Source: Flavobacteriales bacterium UBA7878 (GTDB lineage Bacteria > Bacteroidota > Bacteroidia > Flavobacteriales > Schleiferiaceae). Taken from it: a stretch of 42,478 nt of DNA. A model generated the notes under the pieces. That model was not told the DNA's origin. It worked only from the letters and a program-made list of their open reading frames with translations, and did not search any database. Below are positions 17,269 to 26,181 of the stretch, piece by piece. The stretch covers positions 1-42,478 of the forward strand of contig DLRW01000046.1 of the NCBI GenBank assembly GCA_002501205.1, given 5' to 3'. The translations under genes and the position numbers were made by a program. Each line of letters starts with the position of its first letter. The first letter of the stretch is position 1.

Positions 17269-18219
17269 ATGGAAAAGCACGATTGCGTGATCATTGGTTC
17301 CGGACCAGCCGGGTATACTGCTGCGATTTATGCAGCCCGCGCTGATTTGAAACCCATCATATATACTGGTTTAGAGCCAGGCGGACAGTTAACCACCACT
17401 ACTGACGTAGAGAACTTTCCGGGTTACCCCGAAGGTATTATGGGTCCGGCCATGATGGAAGATCTGCGTAAGCAAGCGGAGCGTTTCGGAACAGAAATTC
17501 GCTTCGGCATGGTTACCAAAGCCGAATTAAGCAAGATTGGCGGCGAATACCATAAGTTAATCATCGACGAAAGCAAAGAAGTTTTGGCTCGTACCGTGAT
17601 TATTGCCACCGGAGCCAGTGCAAAATACCTGGGATTAGAATCCGAGAAAAACATGATGGGACACGGTGTTTCTGCCTGTGCTATTTGTGATGGTTTCTTT
17701 TTTAAAGGTAAAGACGTAGTAGTTGTAGGCGGTGGAGACTCTGCCGCTGAGGAAGCTACTTATTTAGCCAAGCTTTGTCCTAAAGTAACTTTATTGGTGC
17801 GTAAGGATCATATGAAGGCCTCTCAAATCATGCAACAACGTGTGGAGAACACGGCCAACATTGAAGTACTATGGAATACTGAAACCCTCGAAGTTTTAGG
17901 TGAAAAGACCGTTACCGGCGTTCGCGTAAAGAATACCGAAACCGGAGAGGAAAGCGTAGTTGAGGCAGAAGGTTTCTTTGTGGCTATCGGACATAAACCC
18001 AATACTGATATTTTCAAAGGTCAGATTGATATGGACGAAGTTGGTTACATTAAAACCAAGCCCGGAACCGCCAGCACCAATTTACCCGGAGTTTTCGCTA
18101 CCGGTGATGCTCAGGATAAAAACTACCGTCAGGCCATTACCGCTGCCGGAAGTGGCTGTATGGGTGCTTTGGAAGCAGAACGTTACTTGCAAGAATATGA
18201 AGTAGCAGTAGAGAATTAA
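17269..18219 (+). CDS. trxB: Thioredoxin-disulfide reductase
   Basis: 316 aa, the usual length. Flavoenzyme that reduces thioredoxin with NADPH in the cytoplasm. FAD motif IGSGPAGYTAAIYAARA at the N-terminus, redox pair in CAICDG (C137/C140), NADPH motif VVGGGDSAAEEA, and C-terminal FAD motif TGDAQDKNYRQA. All catalytic elements are present, in contrast to the thioredoxin-reductase-fold protein at 1259-2578, which lacks the CxxC. It has its own promoter box and is followed by an intrinsic terminator shared with the convergent small gene. Confidence 0.97.
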   Translation: MEKHDCVIIGSGPAGYTAAIYAARADLKPIIYTGLEPGGQLTTTTDVENFPGYPEGIMGPAMMEDLRKQAERFGTEIRFGMVTKAELSKIGGEYHKLIIDESKEVLARTVIIATGASAKYLGLESEKNMMGHGVSACAICDGFFFKGKDVVVVGGGDSAAEEATYLAKLCPKVTLLVRKDHMKASQIMQQRVENTANIEVLWNTETLEVLGEKTVTGVRVKNTETGEESVVEAEGFFVAIGHKPNTDIFKGQIDMDEVGYIKTKPGTASTNLPGVFATGDAQDKNYRQAITAAGSGCMGALEAERYLQEYEVAVEN

Positions 18220-18240
18220 TCTCTTACCGACAGATAAAAG

Positions 18241-18269
18241 AAAAGCGACCTAAATGGGTCGCTTTTTTT
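18241..18269. terminator. Bidirectional terminator between trxB and a small membrane gene
   Basis: AAAAGCGACC, loop TAAATG, GGTCGCTTTT: a 10-bp perfect stem with a T tract on both strands. It lies 22 nt after the trxB stop and 9 nt after the stop of the minus-strand small gene. Confidence 0.9.
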
Positions 18270-18277
18270 ATTTCTTA

Positions 18278-18448
18278 TTATTCCACAGCTTTGAACAAAC
18301 CATAAAAAACCGCCAGCCACACCAGGCCTTTAATTAGGAAGAAAGCAAATAGTCCAATAGCAACCGGCCAGCCCGCTTCTTTCACCAAGGCCTTCCAGCC
18401 CTGCTGCTTTCGCACCTGCTTATAGTATTTCCAGCCTTTTCTTGCCAT
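18278..18448 (-). CDS. 56-aa predicted membrane protein downstream of rnpB
   Basis: Small gene starting ATG at 18448. The protein begins MARKGWKYYKQVRKQQGW, strongly basic, followed by an amphipathic segment and a hydrophobic stretch (about 27-52) long enough for one membrane helix or a tight hairpin, ending KAVE. With its basic N-terminus it would sit in the inner membrane, N-terminus inside. It begins only about 18 nt after the 3' end of rnpB on the same strand and ends at a terminator, so rnpB read-through could express it. No family recognised. Support comes from an ATG start, sensible membrane-protein composition and a terminator right after the stop. Confidence 0.7.
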   Translation of the reverse strand: MARKGWKYYKQVRKQQGWKALVKEAGWPVAIGLFAFFLIKGLVWLAVFYGLFKAVE

Positions 18449-18466
18449 TTAATAATCAAGCTAAAT

Positions 18467-18807
18467 AAAACAGGCCTATAAGCCGGATTCTGTCCTCCTA
18501 AAGGAGTCCTTATCATTTATCTACGCTACCTACCCTCCGGGATCGCACGAGCAGCGCTCAAGCCCCGGTATACATGGTATTGCAACCCGCGAGGTTTACC
18601 TTGCCACTGTTGTCACCAACAGCGCGGTGCGCTCTTACCGCACCTTTTCACCCTCACCTCAACCGAAATTGAGGCAGTTTATTTTCTGTGGCACTATCTG
18701 TAAAGCAGGAATTTATCTTGCTCTCCTCCCCTTTCAGGGAGCACGGCGCTCTATGTTGTCCGGACTTTCCTCCCCGATTTACATCGAAGCGATAAGGCGG
18801 CCTGTTT
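18467..18807 (-). ncRNA. rnpB: RNase P RNA component
   Basis: Catalytic RNA that trims the 5' leader of tRNA precursors. On the minus strand the conserved core GAGGAAAGTCCGGACA is present near 18757-18775. AGGGTGAAAAGGTGCGGTAAG follows in pieces near 18633-18653, and the hallmark 3' end ACAGAATCCGGCTTAT at about 18479-18495. The two ends pair through AACAGGCC / GGCCTGTT (helix P1), which sets the limits at about 341 nt. A TAnnTTTG box lies immediately upstream. End positions are estimates from P1 and the promoter. Confidence 0.95.
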
Positions 18808-18811
18808 GCCG

Positions 18812-18819
18812 CAAAGGTA
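18812..18819 (-). promoter_or_regulatory. Promoter -7 box of rnpB
   Basis: Minus-strand TACCTTTG, an exact TAnnTTTG match, ending about 5 nt before the predicted 5' end of rnpB. It lies in the short gap just after the Smr gene stop (18828). No clear -33 element. Confidence 0.7.
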
Positions 18820-18827
18820 CATCAGAA

Positions 18828-19334
18828 TTAACGCAGCTCCACTTCGGTTGCCCCTTTTCCATAGCGAGCAAATGAAGCATCGTAAAAAATGATTCGATCC
18901 ATCCGCTCCAACATGGCATAGATCTCATCTCGCAATCTCCCTTGGCCTACCCCGTGGATAAGTACTACTTTCTTCACTCCCGCTCTTCGAGCTTTATCAA
19001 TGGCCTTTCGCGCCTCATTCAACTGGATTTGCAGCTTTTCATGAGAAGAGAAATTCTTCGGGAAATCTACCAGAGCTTCAAAATGAAGATCCGCTTCAAT
19101 CACCTCGGCTGCCTTGGCTTTGGCTCTACCCTTCTCCAAAGAAGTACGAGGCCGATCCTTGGACTGCACCTCACCAATGCTAAGGGCTTTTCGTGGCACC
19201 AATTCATTCAGCGGTAACCATTCCTCAAAACCATGATCCATCATCACCTCTGCCTGGTTCCCTTCAATTTTCAGAATAGTCCCGGTTCCGGCTTCATGTA
19301 AAAAACTAACAGTATCACCAACCTTAAATGCCAT
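18828..19334 (-). CDS. Smr-domain protein with DUF2027-like N-terminus
   Basis: 168 aa. The N-terminal 50 residues form a small beta-rich domain (FKVGDTVSFLHEAGTGTIL...) like the start of the DUF2027/Smr proteins of Bacteroidota. The C-terminal half is an Smr domain, the MutS2-type nuclease-like fold: DLHFE near 82-86, helix ARKAIDKARRAGV, and HGVGQGRLR near 127-135. Family members usually exceed 300 aa, so this is a short form lacking the central part, with a charged linker (about 55-80) instead. Smr domains bind or cut nucleic acid; the role here is unknown. Upstream neighbour is a convergent-style terminator; rnpB begins 21 nt after the stop. Confidence 0.88.
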   Translation of the reverse strand: MAFKVGDTVSFLHEAGTGTILKIEGNQAEVMMDHGFEEWLPLNELVPRKALSIGEVQSKDRPRTSLEKGRAKAKAAEVIEADLHFEALVDFPKNFSSHEKLQIQLNEARKAIDKARRAGVKKVVLIHGVGQGRLRDEIYAMLERMDRIIFYDASFARYGKGATEVELR

Positions 19335-19347
19335 GGGGCAAAAATAA

Positions 19348-19375
19348 AAAGTCCCGACACGAGGGTCGGGACTTT
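19348..19375 (-). terminator. Terminator of the first giant T9SS gene
   Basis: Perfect 11-bp stem AAAGTCCCGAC / GTCGGGACTTT with a 6-nt loop, followed on the minus strand by TTTATTTTT. It lies 20 nt after the stop of the gene at 19395 and 14 nt before the start of the Smr gene, which it isolates from read-through. Confidence 0.9.
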
Positions 19376-19394
19376 CTTTAAAAATTAAAGGCGA

Positions 19395-22300
19395 TTAATG
19401 AATCGTCAAGCGACGGTGTGCTCTCAATCCACCCGAGTGAATTTCGATCATATATACTCCGCTCGCCAAACCACTAAGGTTGAGGTCACCGGTATACTGT
19501 CCACCATCTAAACGATCACTGCGATGTAATACATCACGCCCTTGAGCGTCACGTAAATAAATCTCTACATCAGCACTTCCCACCTCAGTGAAGTTAATCC
19601 GAACACGGTCCTTCGCAGGGTTAGGATACACATTCAATGATTGTGCTAATGGATTCTCATCTATACCAATATTAACTAATACTGTAGCTGAATCAGTAAC
19701 TGATCCGCAAGCATTGCTTACCGTTAAGTAAACGGTATAGGTACCATTGGCTAAATAGGTATTGGTATCAATCACACCAGAGCCCATAGATCCATTACTG
19801 AAAACCCAGCTGTAGGAACTGGCACCAGTGCTGGCACTTGCATCTACAATTACACGCATGGTATTTCCAATGATGGTTTCGTTTACCGTAAAGCTGGCGG
19901 TAGGTAATGGGCCGCTAGCGGTTGTTTCAGTAATCGAAACCGCAGCACTGGTATCCACACCACAGATATCTGAAACATAGAAATCATAAGCGGTTCCTGG
20001 TAATAAAGTATTCACTACAATTGGAGTGCTACTTACACTTAGGGTAGTTCCGGTTCCAGGGCTAAAGCCTGCTGGGCCGTATTCCAATACCGAATTACCG
20101 CTACCACTAGTCCAGTCGATTTCCACACTATCACAACCAATATTCGCTGTAGAAGCCAATCCGGTAATCGGAGGACAACTTGCAGGAACATAAGGGTTGA
20201 TACAGAAATTATCGAAGTAATAGTCGCAATCGTAAGTCATGGTTTGACGTACTCCTGAATAGAAGTTCACCCCATTAAACTGTAATGGACCACCAGCATT
20301 AGCAGCTGAGTAAGCATATCCTACACCGGTACTAACACCATTCAAGCGAATCCAAATAGAATCGTTTGCAAGGTCAATCACCGTACCAACGGTAATCCAC
20401 TGACCTTGGGTATAATTAAAGCTACCTGCCAAATTGGAACCGGTAGTATATACTACATCCGCGGTACCATTATCAAGGAAGTAAATCTCACCTCCCCATA
20501 AGTTACCCGTAGCTCCACCAATATGGTTTTGCTGGATGTTGTAGTAAGCTCCGTTTCCGGTAGGTACATACATATCAAAGCTAATTTCCCATGCTCCGGC
20601 AGAGATGGTATCGAAATAAGCTACCAAGTCACTAAATCCATTAGGACCTTGATCATGGATATGAACAGCATTGGGAGCTGAACTCGATTGACTGGTAATG
20701 ATTTCCACATCACCGGCATTTCCGGCCCAAGGAATAAAGAGTGCCGATTGATCGTAAAGCTCTAATGTAGCATCATACTGATCAATATTATCACAGGTAA
20801 CTTCCTCAGGACAAACCGAAACTGGTCCTAACCATACACTAGTATCACCAGCAGTACAGATAGCTCGTACATAAACATCCTGGCAAAGGTTATTAGCCGA
20901 TGCAAAGGTTAGTACAATAGAATCTGCAGTGGTGGTAGCTAAGGTACCTGTACCCGCCGTAAATCCGGTTGGACCATATTCTACTTGATAAGAAGTAGCG
21001 AGGGCGGTGCTTCCCCAACGAGCAATAGCCGAAGTGGTAGTTTGTGGATCTCCACTTAAGTTCAATGGACGAGGACAAGTAGCACCTTGTTGTACACTAA
21101 CATCATCGATAGAAATATCACCGGTAAAGGAGGTTCCACGATGTCCTTCGAAGATGAAGTTATACACTCCTACCGGAAGTGAAGCTAAGGATACATTTCT
21201 GCGTAAGAAGGGATCGGAACCGGCAGTTTGCTGTTGGCCGATAATACTATCAATAGCGGTACGAGTACCTGAGCTATTCTCCGCATAAACCACCAATTTG
21301 TTCATGGTTGCACCAAACATATGATAGTGGTACTCCAATTCAGGATTGCTTACCGTAGAAATATCAATTCCGGGAGAAATTAATTCTGCAGGACCACCTG
21401 AAGTAGATGTTTCCAAGAACATATAAGTACCACCTGAGGCTGGTGCCAAGGTATTGTCGGTAAAGGGACCGGTATTCAAAGAGTTTTCATTCGCTCCTTC
21501 AGAATCTTCAGACTCCCAACGCACAGTGCCTGATACGGTATTATGCGTCCAACAGTTTTCCCATCCGGCAGGAGTTCCGGTTGCAGTACCTAAACTAATA
21601 CCTTCAAAATTGGTAAAGTAAGGTGCATTATAGCTTACCGGACATGGCGTACTAAAGCACTCTGCTCCTCTCCAGAAACTGGTATCTCCAGGGCTACAAA
21701 TTTCACGTACCCAAACACAGTAGCCAGTTCCAGCTGTTAAGCTTGTTAAGGAAACAGAACTGTTGCTGGTAAGCATACGCGTATTACCGGGATCACCTAA
21801 TGGACCGATACCATATTCCATCTGATAGTTAGCAGCGGTATTACCATTGGCATTTGTCCAGCTTACTGTAGCAGCATTTTGACTTATTCCAGAAACAGTT
21901 AGTGCATTCGGACGCACACAAGTTGGGATGGTTTCATAATTCAAATCATCCAGATAGATATACTGGAAGGTTTGCAATTGACCGTGAGCAATCGCGAAAT
22001 AATTGTCGGTACCATTATAGCCATTTGCGGCGGTGAGGTCAACAATATACTCAGTCATACCTAAGGTCATTACCAAGGTATCCATAGCGGTGAAGGTAGA
22101 TGCATCAGTAGGATTAGAGATGGTACCTACAATTAAGGTACGTACTGTTGCTACCGAGGTACTGCGAGCAAAGAAACGCAAGCGTTTATCCCCTGCTGTC
22201 ATATCAGTAGTAGGAGGCGAAACCATTAATAATGGAGAAGCGGTTAAACTACTGTTGTCAAACTCTACCGTATTTGGTGATGAAACCGGTTGATAGGTAG

Positions 22301-25300
22301 ATGAAGTTTGAATAGTTACCCCTAAGAAATTCGAACTGGCAAAGGATGGATCTTCAATACTGTTAAAGCATCCTAAATCCTTTCCCTGAGGCAGGTTGTC
22401 GAAATTATTGAAGTAAGGCGCACTAATAGGGGAACAAGGAGTACAGAAGCTGTACGGTCCTGCCCAGGCACTGCTATCGCCGGCATTACATATGGTACGC
22501 ACCAAGAATTCATAACAAGTTTGTCCCGATAAGGTATCTACCACTACCGAACTACCTGATGTAAAGCCTTTGCTTCCTCCTGTAGTAGTGGTTCCTTGAT
22601 AGAAACCAGCAGGGCCGAACCAGTACTGATATTGTGATGCAGCACCACTGCTTGCCCAAGTTAAGGTAGCAGTAGTATCAAATAAGCCTGCGGTTGTTAA
22701 ACCGGTGGGATCAGGACAAGCAACAGCAGTTAGAGATACATCATCAATGGTGTATCCATAGCAGCAAGTTGCGGAAGTAGCTGAACCAAAGTCATTTTGA
22801 CCCCAGCGAATTTGCGTGTTTGCACCTAAGCTCTGACCCGCATTGGTTAAAGGTGCTTTGATATCTAAATTGATAATAGAATCATAGCTTCCGAAGTTTC
22901 CAAATACGGTGGTATTCAAATCAACAATTTCAACCCAAGGATCGGAATGATCACCACGAACCCAAACCTTATTATCAGGATGGATTTGGTTGCTGTGATC
23001 CATTAAGTAGAAACTCAAGTTCACGCCACCTGCTGAAGTATAACCGCTTAAATCAACGGTCATAGTCAAGTAGCTTGTTTCTGATGGGTTTATAAATATG
23101 CTATTGTCCAGGGTAAAGGCTTGTAAACCGTTGCGGTAGAATGCACTGTTCGCTTGTAATCTACCACGACTACTGCTAATACCTGGCTCGTAAGTCCAAT
23201 AATAAGTAGGATTACACAGGAAGGTGGTGCTAGTAAAGGTTGGACCTGAAGAATAGTTCTCAAAGCCATCATTAATGGGTAATACTGCTGGTGAAGTAAT
23301 AGCACAAGCGGTAGTAAAAGATAATGGTCCTACATAAGGACTGTTACCAACACCATAGCAGCTGTCCTGGATATAAAATTCATAGGTGGTTTGAGCACTA
23401 AGACCGCTGATCAATGCGCTGTCTTGAGCTCCTTTTACCGCAATGCGACCCAAATTAGTGGAACCAGGAGTAAATCCAGGTAAGCCCCACTCGATCCAGG
23501 TTGTATCACCGGTAGAACCGGATCCCCAACTTACTTCTGCACTGGTAGAACTAACATAGTTAACATCTAAAGTGCTTACCAAGGGAGGATTACAAGCAGG
23601 AATTTGCTCGTATACAAAATCATCAATGTAATAGGTACGGAAATCAGGACCTGCATTTTCAAGCACAATGAACTCATGCGTGCCATTGTAACCGTTAGCG
23701 GTAGTTAGCTCTACCACGTATTGCCCGTAATTACGTTGTAATTCAATGGTATCAATCGGAACAAAGCTTGCGCGATCTCCCGGGCTAGATATAGTTCCAA
23801 CCACCAATGGGTTTGGAGTTGCGGTAGTGGTAGTCATACCATAGAATACAATCCGCTTATCTCCGGCACTCAGATCACTAAATTGAGGTGTAATCAACCA
23901 GGCAGTATCGGTATTATAATTATAAAAGCGAACTACATTAGGTGATGAGATAGGAGGATAAGTGGTACTAGGCACTTCTACATCGGCATTAGGCAATGTA
24001 GTACTGGTTCCACCGATTAGAGCATTATCCCAACAGATGGGTGCCTGATCGATAGAATCCGTATCAAAATTGTTGAAGTAAGGGGCAGTAAGCGCATTAC
24101 AAAGAGTCACAAAAGTTACGGGGCCTACCCAGCCACTAGTTCCATTGGCTGAATCCGAACAATCGTTTCGGATGTAAATATCATAGGCAGTATTTCCGCT
24201 TAAGCCACCAATTCCAATACTATTAGTAGTGGTACTATCCAGGCTGGCTGAAGAAGAACCTTGGCTAAAGCCACGAGGACCCCAGCTTACATCATAGTCA
24301 TAACCAACACCAGACCAGGAGAAAGCAGCTGAATCGCTAGAAATATAGCTTAAGGATGGAGTTCCTGGGAAAGGACAAGTTTGACAGGATGTAACTTCTA
24401 CCAAGTCGATAGACACATCACCGTTAAAGCTGTTGCCATGTACGGTTAAGAATCGTAAGTAGATAGCAGATCCTACATAGGAATCCAAATTTATGCCTAC
24501 CTGTTGCCAGGGATCAGCATTGGCGGTTTGTACTTCTCCAACACGCGTAAATACAGTATTCCAAGGACCGGAAGCCGATAGACCCACCTGCACTTTAATG
24601 GTATCGATATTTGCACCATAAGCATGTAACCAGAAAGAAAGCTCTGCACTATTGAAAGATGTACTTAAATCAATACGGGGAGAGATTGCTTCAATATTAG
24701 TACCGCTAGGCGTTCCTGATACCTCAGTATATAAATAATTGGTTCCGCTATAGGCACCCGTAGGACCGGTAGCGGTAGACCCGGTAGGACCTGAATGGTA
24801 GTTCCAGTTTGAAGCGGTAGTACCGGTTCCGAAATCACCAGTCCAACCTAATTGAGATTCGAAATCATCCTGGAAAATTAATCCGGGTTGACCGGTTGAA
24901 CAAGTAAACCCTTGAGGTCCCTGAATAGGAGTAACTATTTGAATAGGACCAACCGTATCAGACACACCATTTACCGCCCCACAATTGGTAGCCAGGTAAA
25001 TATCATAAGCTGTAGAAGCACTTAAACCCGGAATAGTATGGGTCATGGTTGGAGACATAATGGTGTCTACATTCCAACCGGCACTACCGGGAGCAGTTCC
25101 TGCAGGGCCCCACATAAGCCATGCTTCCGTATAAGAACCGGCTTGCGACCAGCTTACATCAACGGAGTTGGAAGTCAGGTTTGACTCAACAAAGCCAGTT
25201 GGAGCACCACATAATTTGGTAGTTGTAAAACCTTGAGGGGTTGGGAATCCCACTGTGTCAGTACCGGTATTACAGTACTCTTCCAAATACAAATCGTAAT

Positions 25301-26069
25301 TGGTATTGGGATTTAATCCGCTTAAAACCACGGGAGGAGTTACGGGAGAAGTTGGATAGGTTCCACTTATTACAGTTCCCGTACCTGGTGTAAAGCCAAC
25401 TGGACCGTACTCTATTTTGTAGCCGGTGTTTCCGGTTCCTGGAGTCCAGTTTACTTTAGCAGCAGTGCCACTGATACTGTCAACTACAAATCCTGTAAAA
25501 GGAGTACAATTACCAGTGACAGATAAGGCATAAGTTAGGGTTCCTACAAATCGACGTGGATTGTTGGAAGGGCTTGAAGCCGGACCTCCATAAGCCACTG
25601 AATCCGCAACGCTCACGGTAGCAGTACCATCGGTAAAGATGATTTGATCTGCCGAAGTTCCGGTTTGATAACGAGTTGTCCCCGTTATTCCTTCAATAAA
25701 GATACCGATCGCACCTCCTGAAGGTACAGGGATTTTAACCCCACCAAAGGGGATGTTATTCAAAGCAGTACTATTTGCTCCGGTAATAGGAGCATTAACA
25801 ACTACTTGTGACCAACCATTTGCTGTAGTAATACTTGGTGTCCCCCCTGGAGTAACTCCTCCTTGGCGAACCCAAACCGTTGCACTGGTAGCACCGGTGG
25901 TAAAGACATTGGTTAATCCGGTAATTTCAATCGGTGAACTTGCTTCAACTCGAAATGCAATTCCATTTGATCCATTGTTGGGAGTCAATGGCGGACTCGT
26001 AGTGATGGTTCCTTGGCCAAACAGAGCGCCTGAGACAAGGACACCTAAGGCTAGTAGATGTTTCCTCAT
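19395..26069 (-). CDS. Giant T9SS-secreted multidomain protein, paralogue 1
   Basis: 2224 aa. Signal peptide ending ALFGQ (about 19). The N-terminal module (about 20-195, begins TITTSPPLTPNNG) is shared with two neighbours. About eight FN3 domains, many with the E-Y-G-P-x-G-F-x-P-G-T-G-T signature, alternate with about five MAM/choice-of-anchor-J-like jelly rolls (openings such as FQDDFES, APYFNNFD, PYFTNFEG). A LamG-like domain unique to this paralogue lies at about 1740-1955 (FDMYVPTGNGAYYNIQQNH). A PKD-like domain follows at about 2045-2135 (ASSYSWVFSNGS), then a type IX sorting domain (LNVYPNPAKDRV ... GVYMIEI ... RRLTIH). Probably surface-attached or released; adhesion or polymer binding is plausible. 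No catalytic domain recognised. Single gene with its own terminator. Confidence 0.93.
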   Translation of the reverse strand: MRKHLLALGVLVSGALFGQGTITTSPPLTPNNGSNGIAFRVEASSPIEITGLTNVFTTGATSATVWVRQGGVTPGGTPSITTANGWSQVVVNAPITGANSTALNNIPFGGVKIPVPSGGAIGIFIEGITGTTRYQTGTSADQIIFTDGTATVSVADSVAYGGPASSPSNNPRRFVGTLTYALSVTGNCTPFTGFVVDSISGTAAKVNWTPGTGNTGYKIEYGPVGFTPGTGTVISGTYPTSPVTPPVVLSGLNPNTNYDLYLEEYCNTGTDTVGFPTPQGFTTTKLCGAPTGFVESNLTSNSVDVSWSQAGSYTEAWLMWGPAGTAPGSAGWNVDTIMSPTMTHTIPGLSASTAYDIYLATNCGAVNGVSDTVGPIQIVTPIQGPQGFTCSTGQPGLIFQDDFESQLGWTGDFGTGTTASNWNYHSGPTGSTATGPTGAYSGTNYLYTEVSGTPSGTNIEAISPRIDLSTSFNSAELSFWLHAYGANIDTIKVQVGLSASGPWNTVFTRVGEVQTANADPWQQVGINLDSYVGSAIYLRFLTVHGNSFNGDVSIDLVEVTSCQTCPFPGTPSLSYISSDSAAFSWSGVGYDYDVSWGPRGFSQGSSSASLDSTTTNSIGIGGLSGNTAYDIYIRNDCSDSANGTSGWVGPVTFVTLCNALTAPYFNNFDTDSIDQAPICWDNALIGGTSTTLPNADVEVPSTTYPPISSPNVVRFYNYNTDTAWLITPQFSDLSAGDKRIVFYGMTTTTATPNPLVVGTISSPGDRASFVPIDTIELQRNYGQYVVELTTANGYNGTHEFIVLENAGPDFRTYYIDDFVYEQIPACNPPLVSTLDVNYVSSTSAEVSWGSGSTGDTTWIEWGLPGFTPGSTNLGRIAVKGAQDSALISGLSAQTTYEFYIQDSCYGVGNSPYVGPLSFTTACAITSPAVLPINDGFENYSSGPTFTSTTFLCNPTYYWTYEPGISSSRGRLQANSAFYRNGLQAFTLDNSIFINPSETSYLTMTVDLSGYTSAGGVNLSFYLMDHSNQIHPDNKVWVRGDHSDPWVEIVDLNTTVFGNFGSYDSIINLDIKAPLTNAGQSLGANTQIRWGQNDFGSATSATCCYGYTIDDVSLTAVACPDPTGLTTAGLFDTTATLTWASSGAASQYQYWFGPAGFYQGTTTTGGSKGFTSGSSVVVDTLSGQTCYEFLVRTICNAGDSSAWAGPYSFCTPCSPISAPYFNNFDNLPQGKDLGCFNSIEDPSFASSNFLGVTIQTSSTYQPVSSPNTVEFDNSSLTASPLLMVSPPTTDMTAGDKRLRFFARSTSVATVRTLIVGTISNPTDASTFTAMDTLVMTLGMTEYIVDLTAANGYNGTDNYFAIAHGQLQTFQYIYLDDLNYETIPTCVRPNALTVSGISQNAATVSWTNANGNTAANYQMEYGIGPLGDPGNTRMLTSNSSVSLTSLTAGTGYCVWVREICSPGDTSFWRGAECFSTPCPVSYNAPYFTNFEGISLGTATGTPAGWENCWTHNTVSGTVRWESEDSEGANENSLNTGPFTDNTLAPASGGTYMFLETSTSGGPAELISPGIDISTVSNPELEYHYHMFGATMNKLVVYAENSSGTRTAIDSIIGQQQTAGSDPFLRRNVSLASLPVGVYNFIFEGHRGTSFTGDISIDDVSVQQGATCPRPLNLSGDPQTTTSAIARWGSTALATSYQVEYGPTGFTAGTGTLATTTADSIVLTFASANNLCQDVYVRAICTAGDTSVWLGPVSVCPEEVTCDNIDQYDATLELYDQSALFIPWAGNAGDVEIITSQSSSAPNAVHIHDQGPNGFSDLVAYFDTISAGAWEISFDMYVPTGNGAYYNIQQNHIGGATGNLWGGEIYFLDNGTADVVYTTGSNLAGSFNYTQGQWITVGTVIDLANDSIWIRLNGVSTGVGYAYSAANAGGPLQFNGVNFYSGVRQTMTYDCDYYFDNFCINPYVPASCPPITGLASTANIGCDSVEIDWTSGSGNSVLEYGPAGFSPGTGTTLSVSSTPIVVNTLLPGTAYDFYVSDICGVDTSAAVSITETTASGPLPTASFTVNETIIGNTMRVIVDASASTGASSYSWVFSNGSMGSGVIDTNTYLANGTYTVYLTVSNACGSVTDSATVLVNIGIDENPLAQSLNVYPNPAKDRVRINFTEVGSADVEIYLRDAQGRDVLHRSDRLDGGQYTGDLNLSGLASGVYMIEIHSGGLRAHRRLTIH

Positions 26070-26135
26070 TGTAAAGAAATAGGTTAATACAGAATAATAG
26101 AGAGCCCCAATTTACTGAACTACAAGCAATAAAAA

Positions 26136-26158
26136 AACCCCGGCACAAGGCCGGGGTT
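26136..26158 (-). terminator. Terminator of giant T9SS gene 2
   Basis: AACCCCGGC, loop ACAAG, GCCGGGGTT, with seven T on the minus strand. The same 23-nt hairpin follows giant gene 3 at 32705-32727. It lies 24 nt after the stop of the gene at 26182. Confidence 0.92.
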
Positions 26159-26181
26159 AAAATTCTAGTAGATAAAATCTA

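Noticed and set aside
18627..18875. Plus-strand 82-codon ORF
   Set aside because: It lies antisense inside the RNase P RNA gene, whose conserved core and ends are clear.
22033..22293. Plus-strand ORFs inside the giant genes (also near 30169, 33397, 35311 and 37981)
   Set aside because: They recur at equivalent places in the paralogues because they are antisense shadows of the repeated domains.
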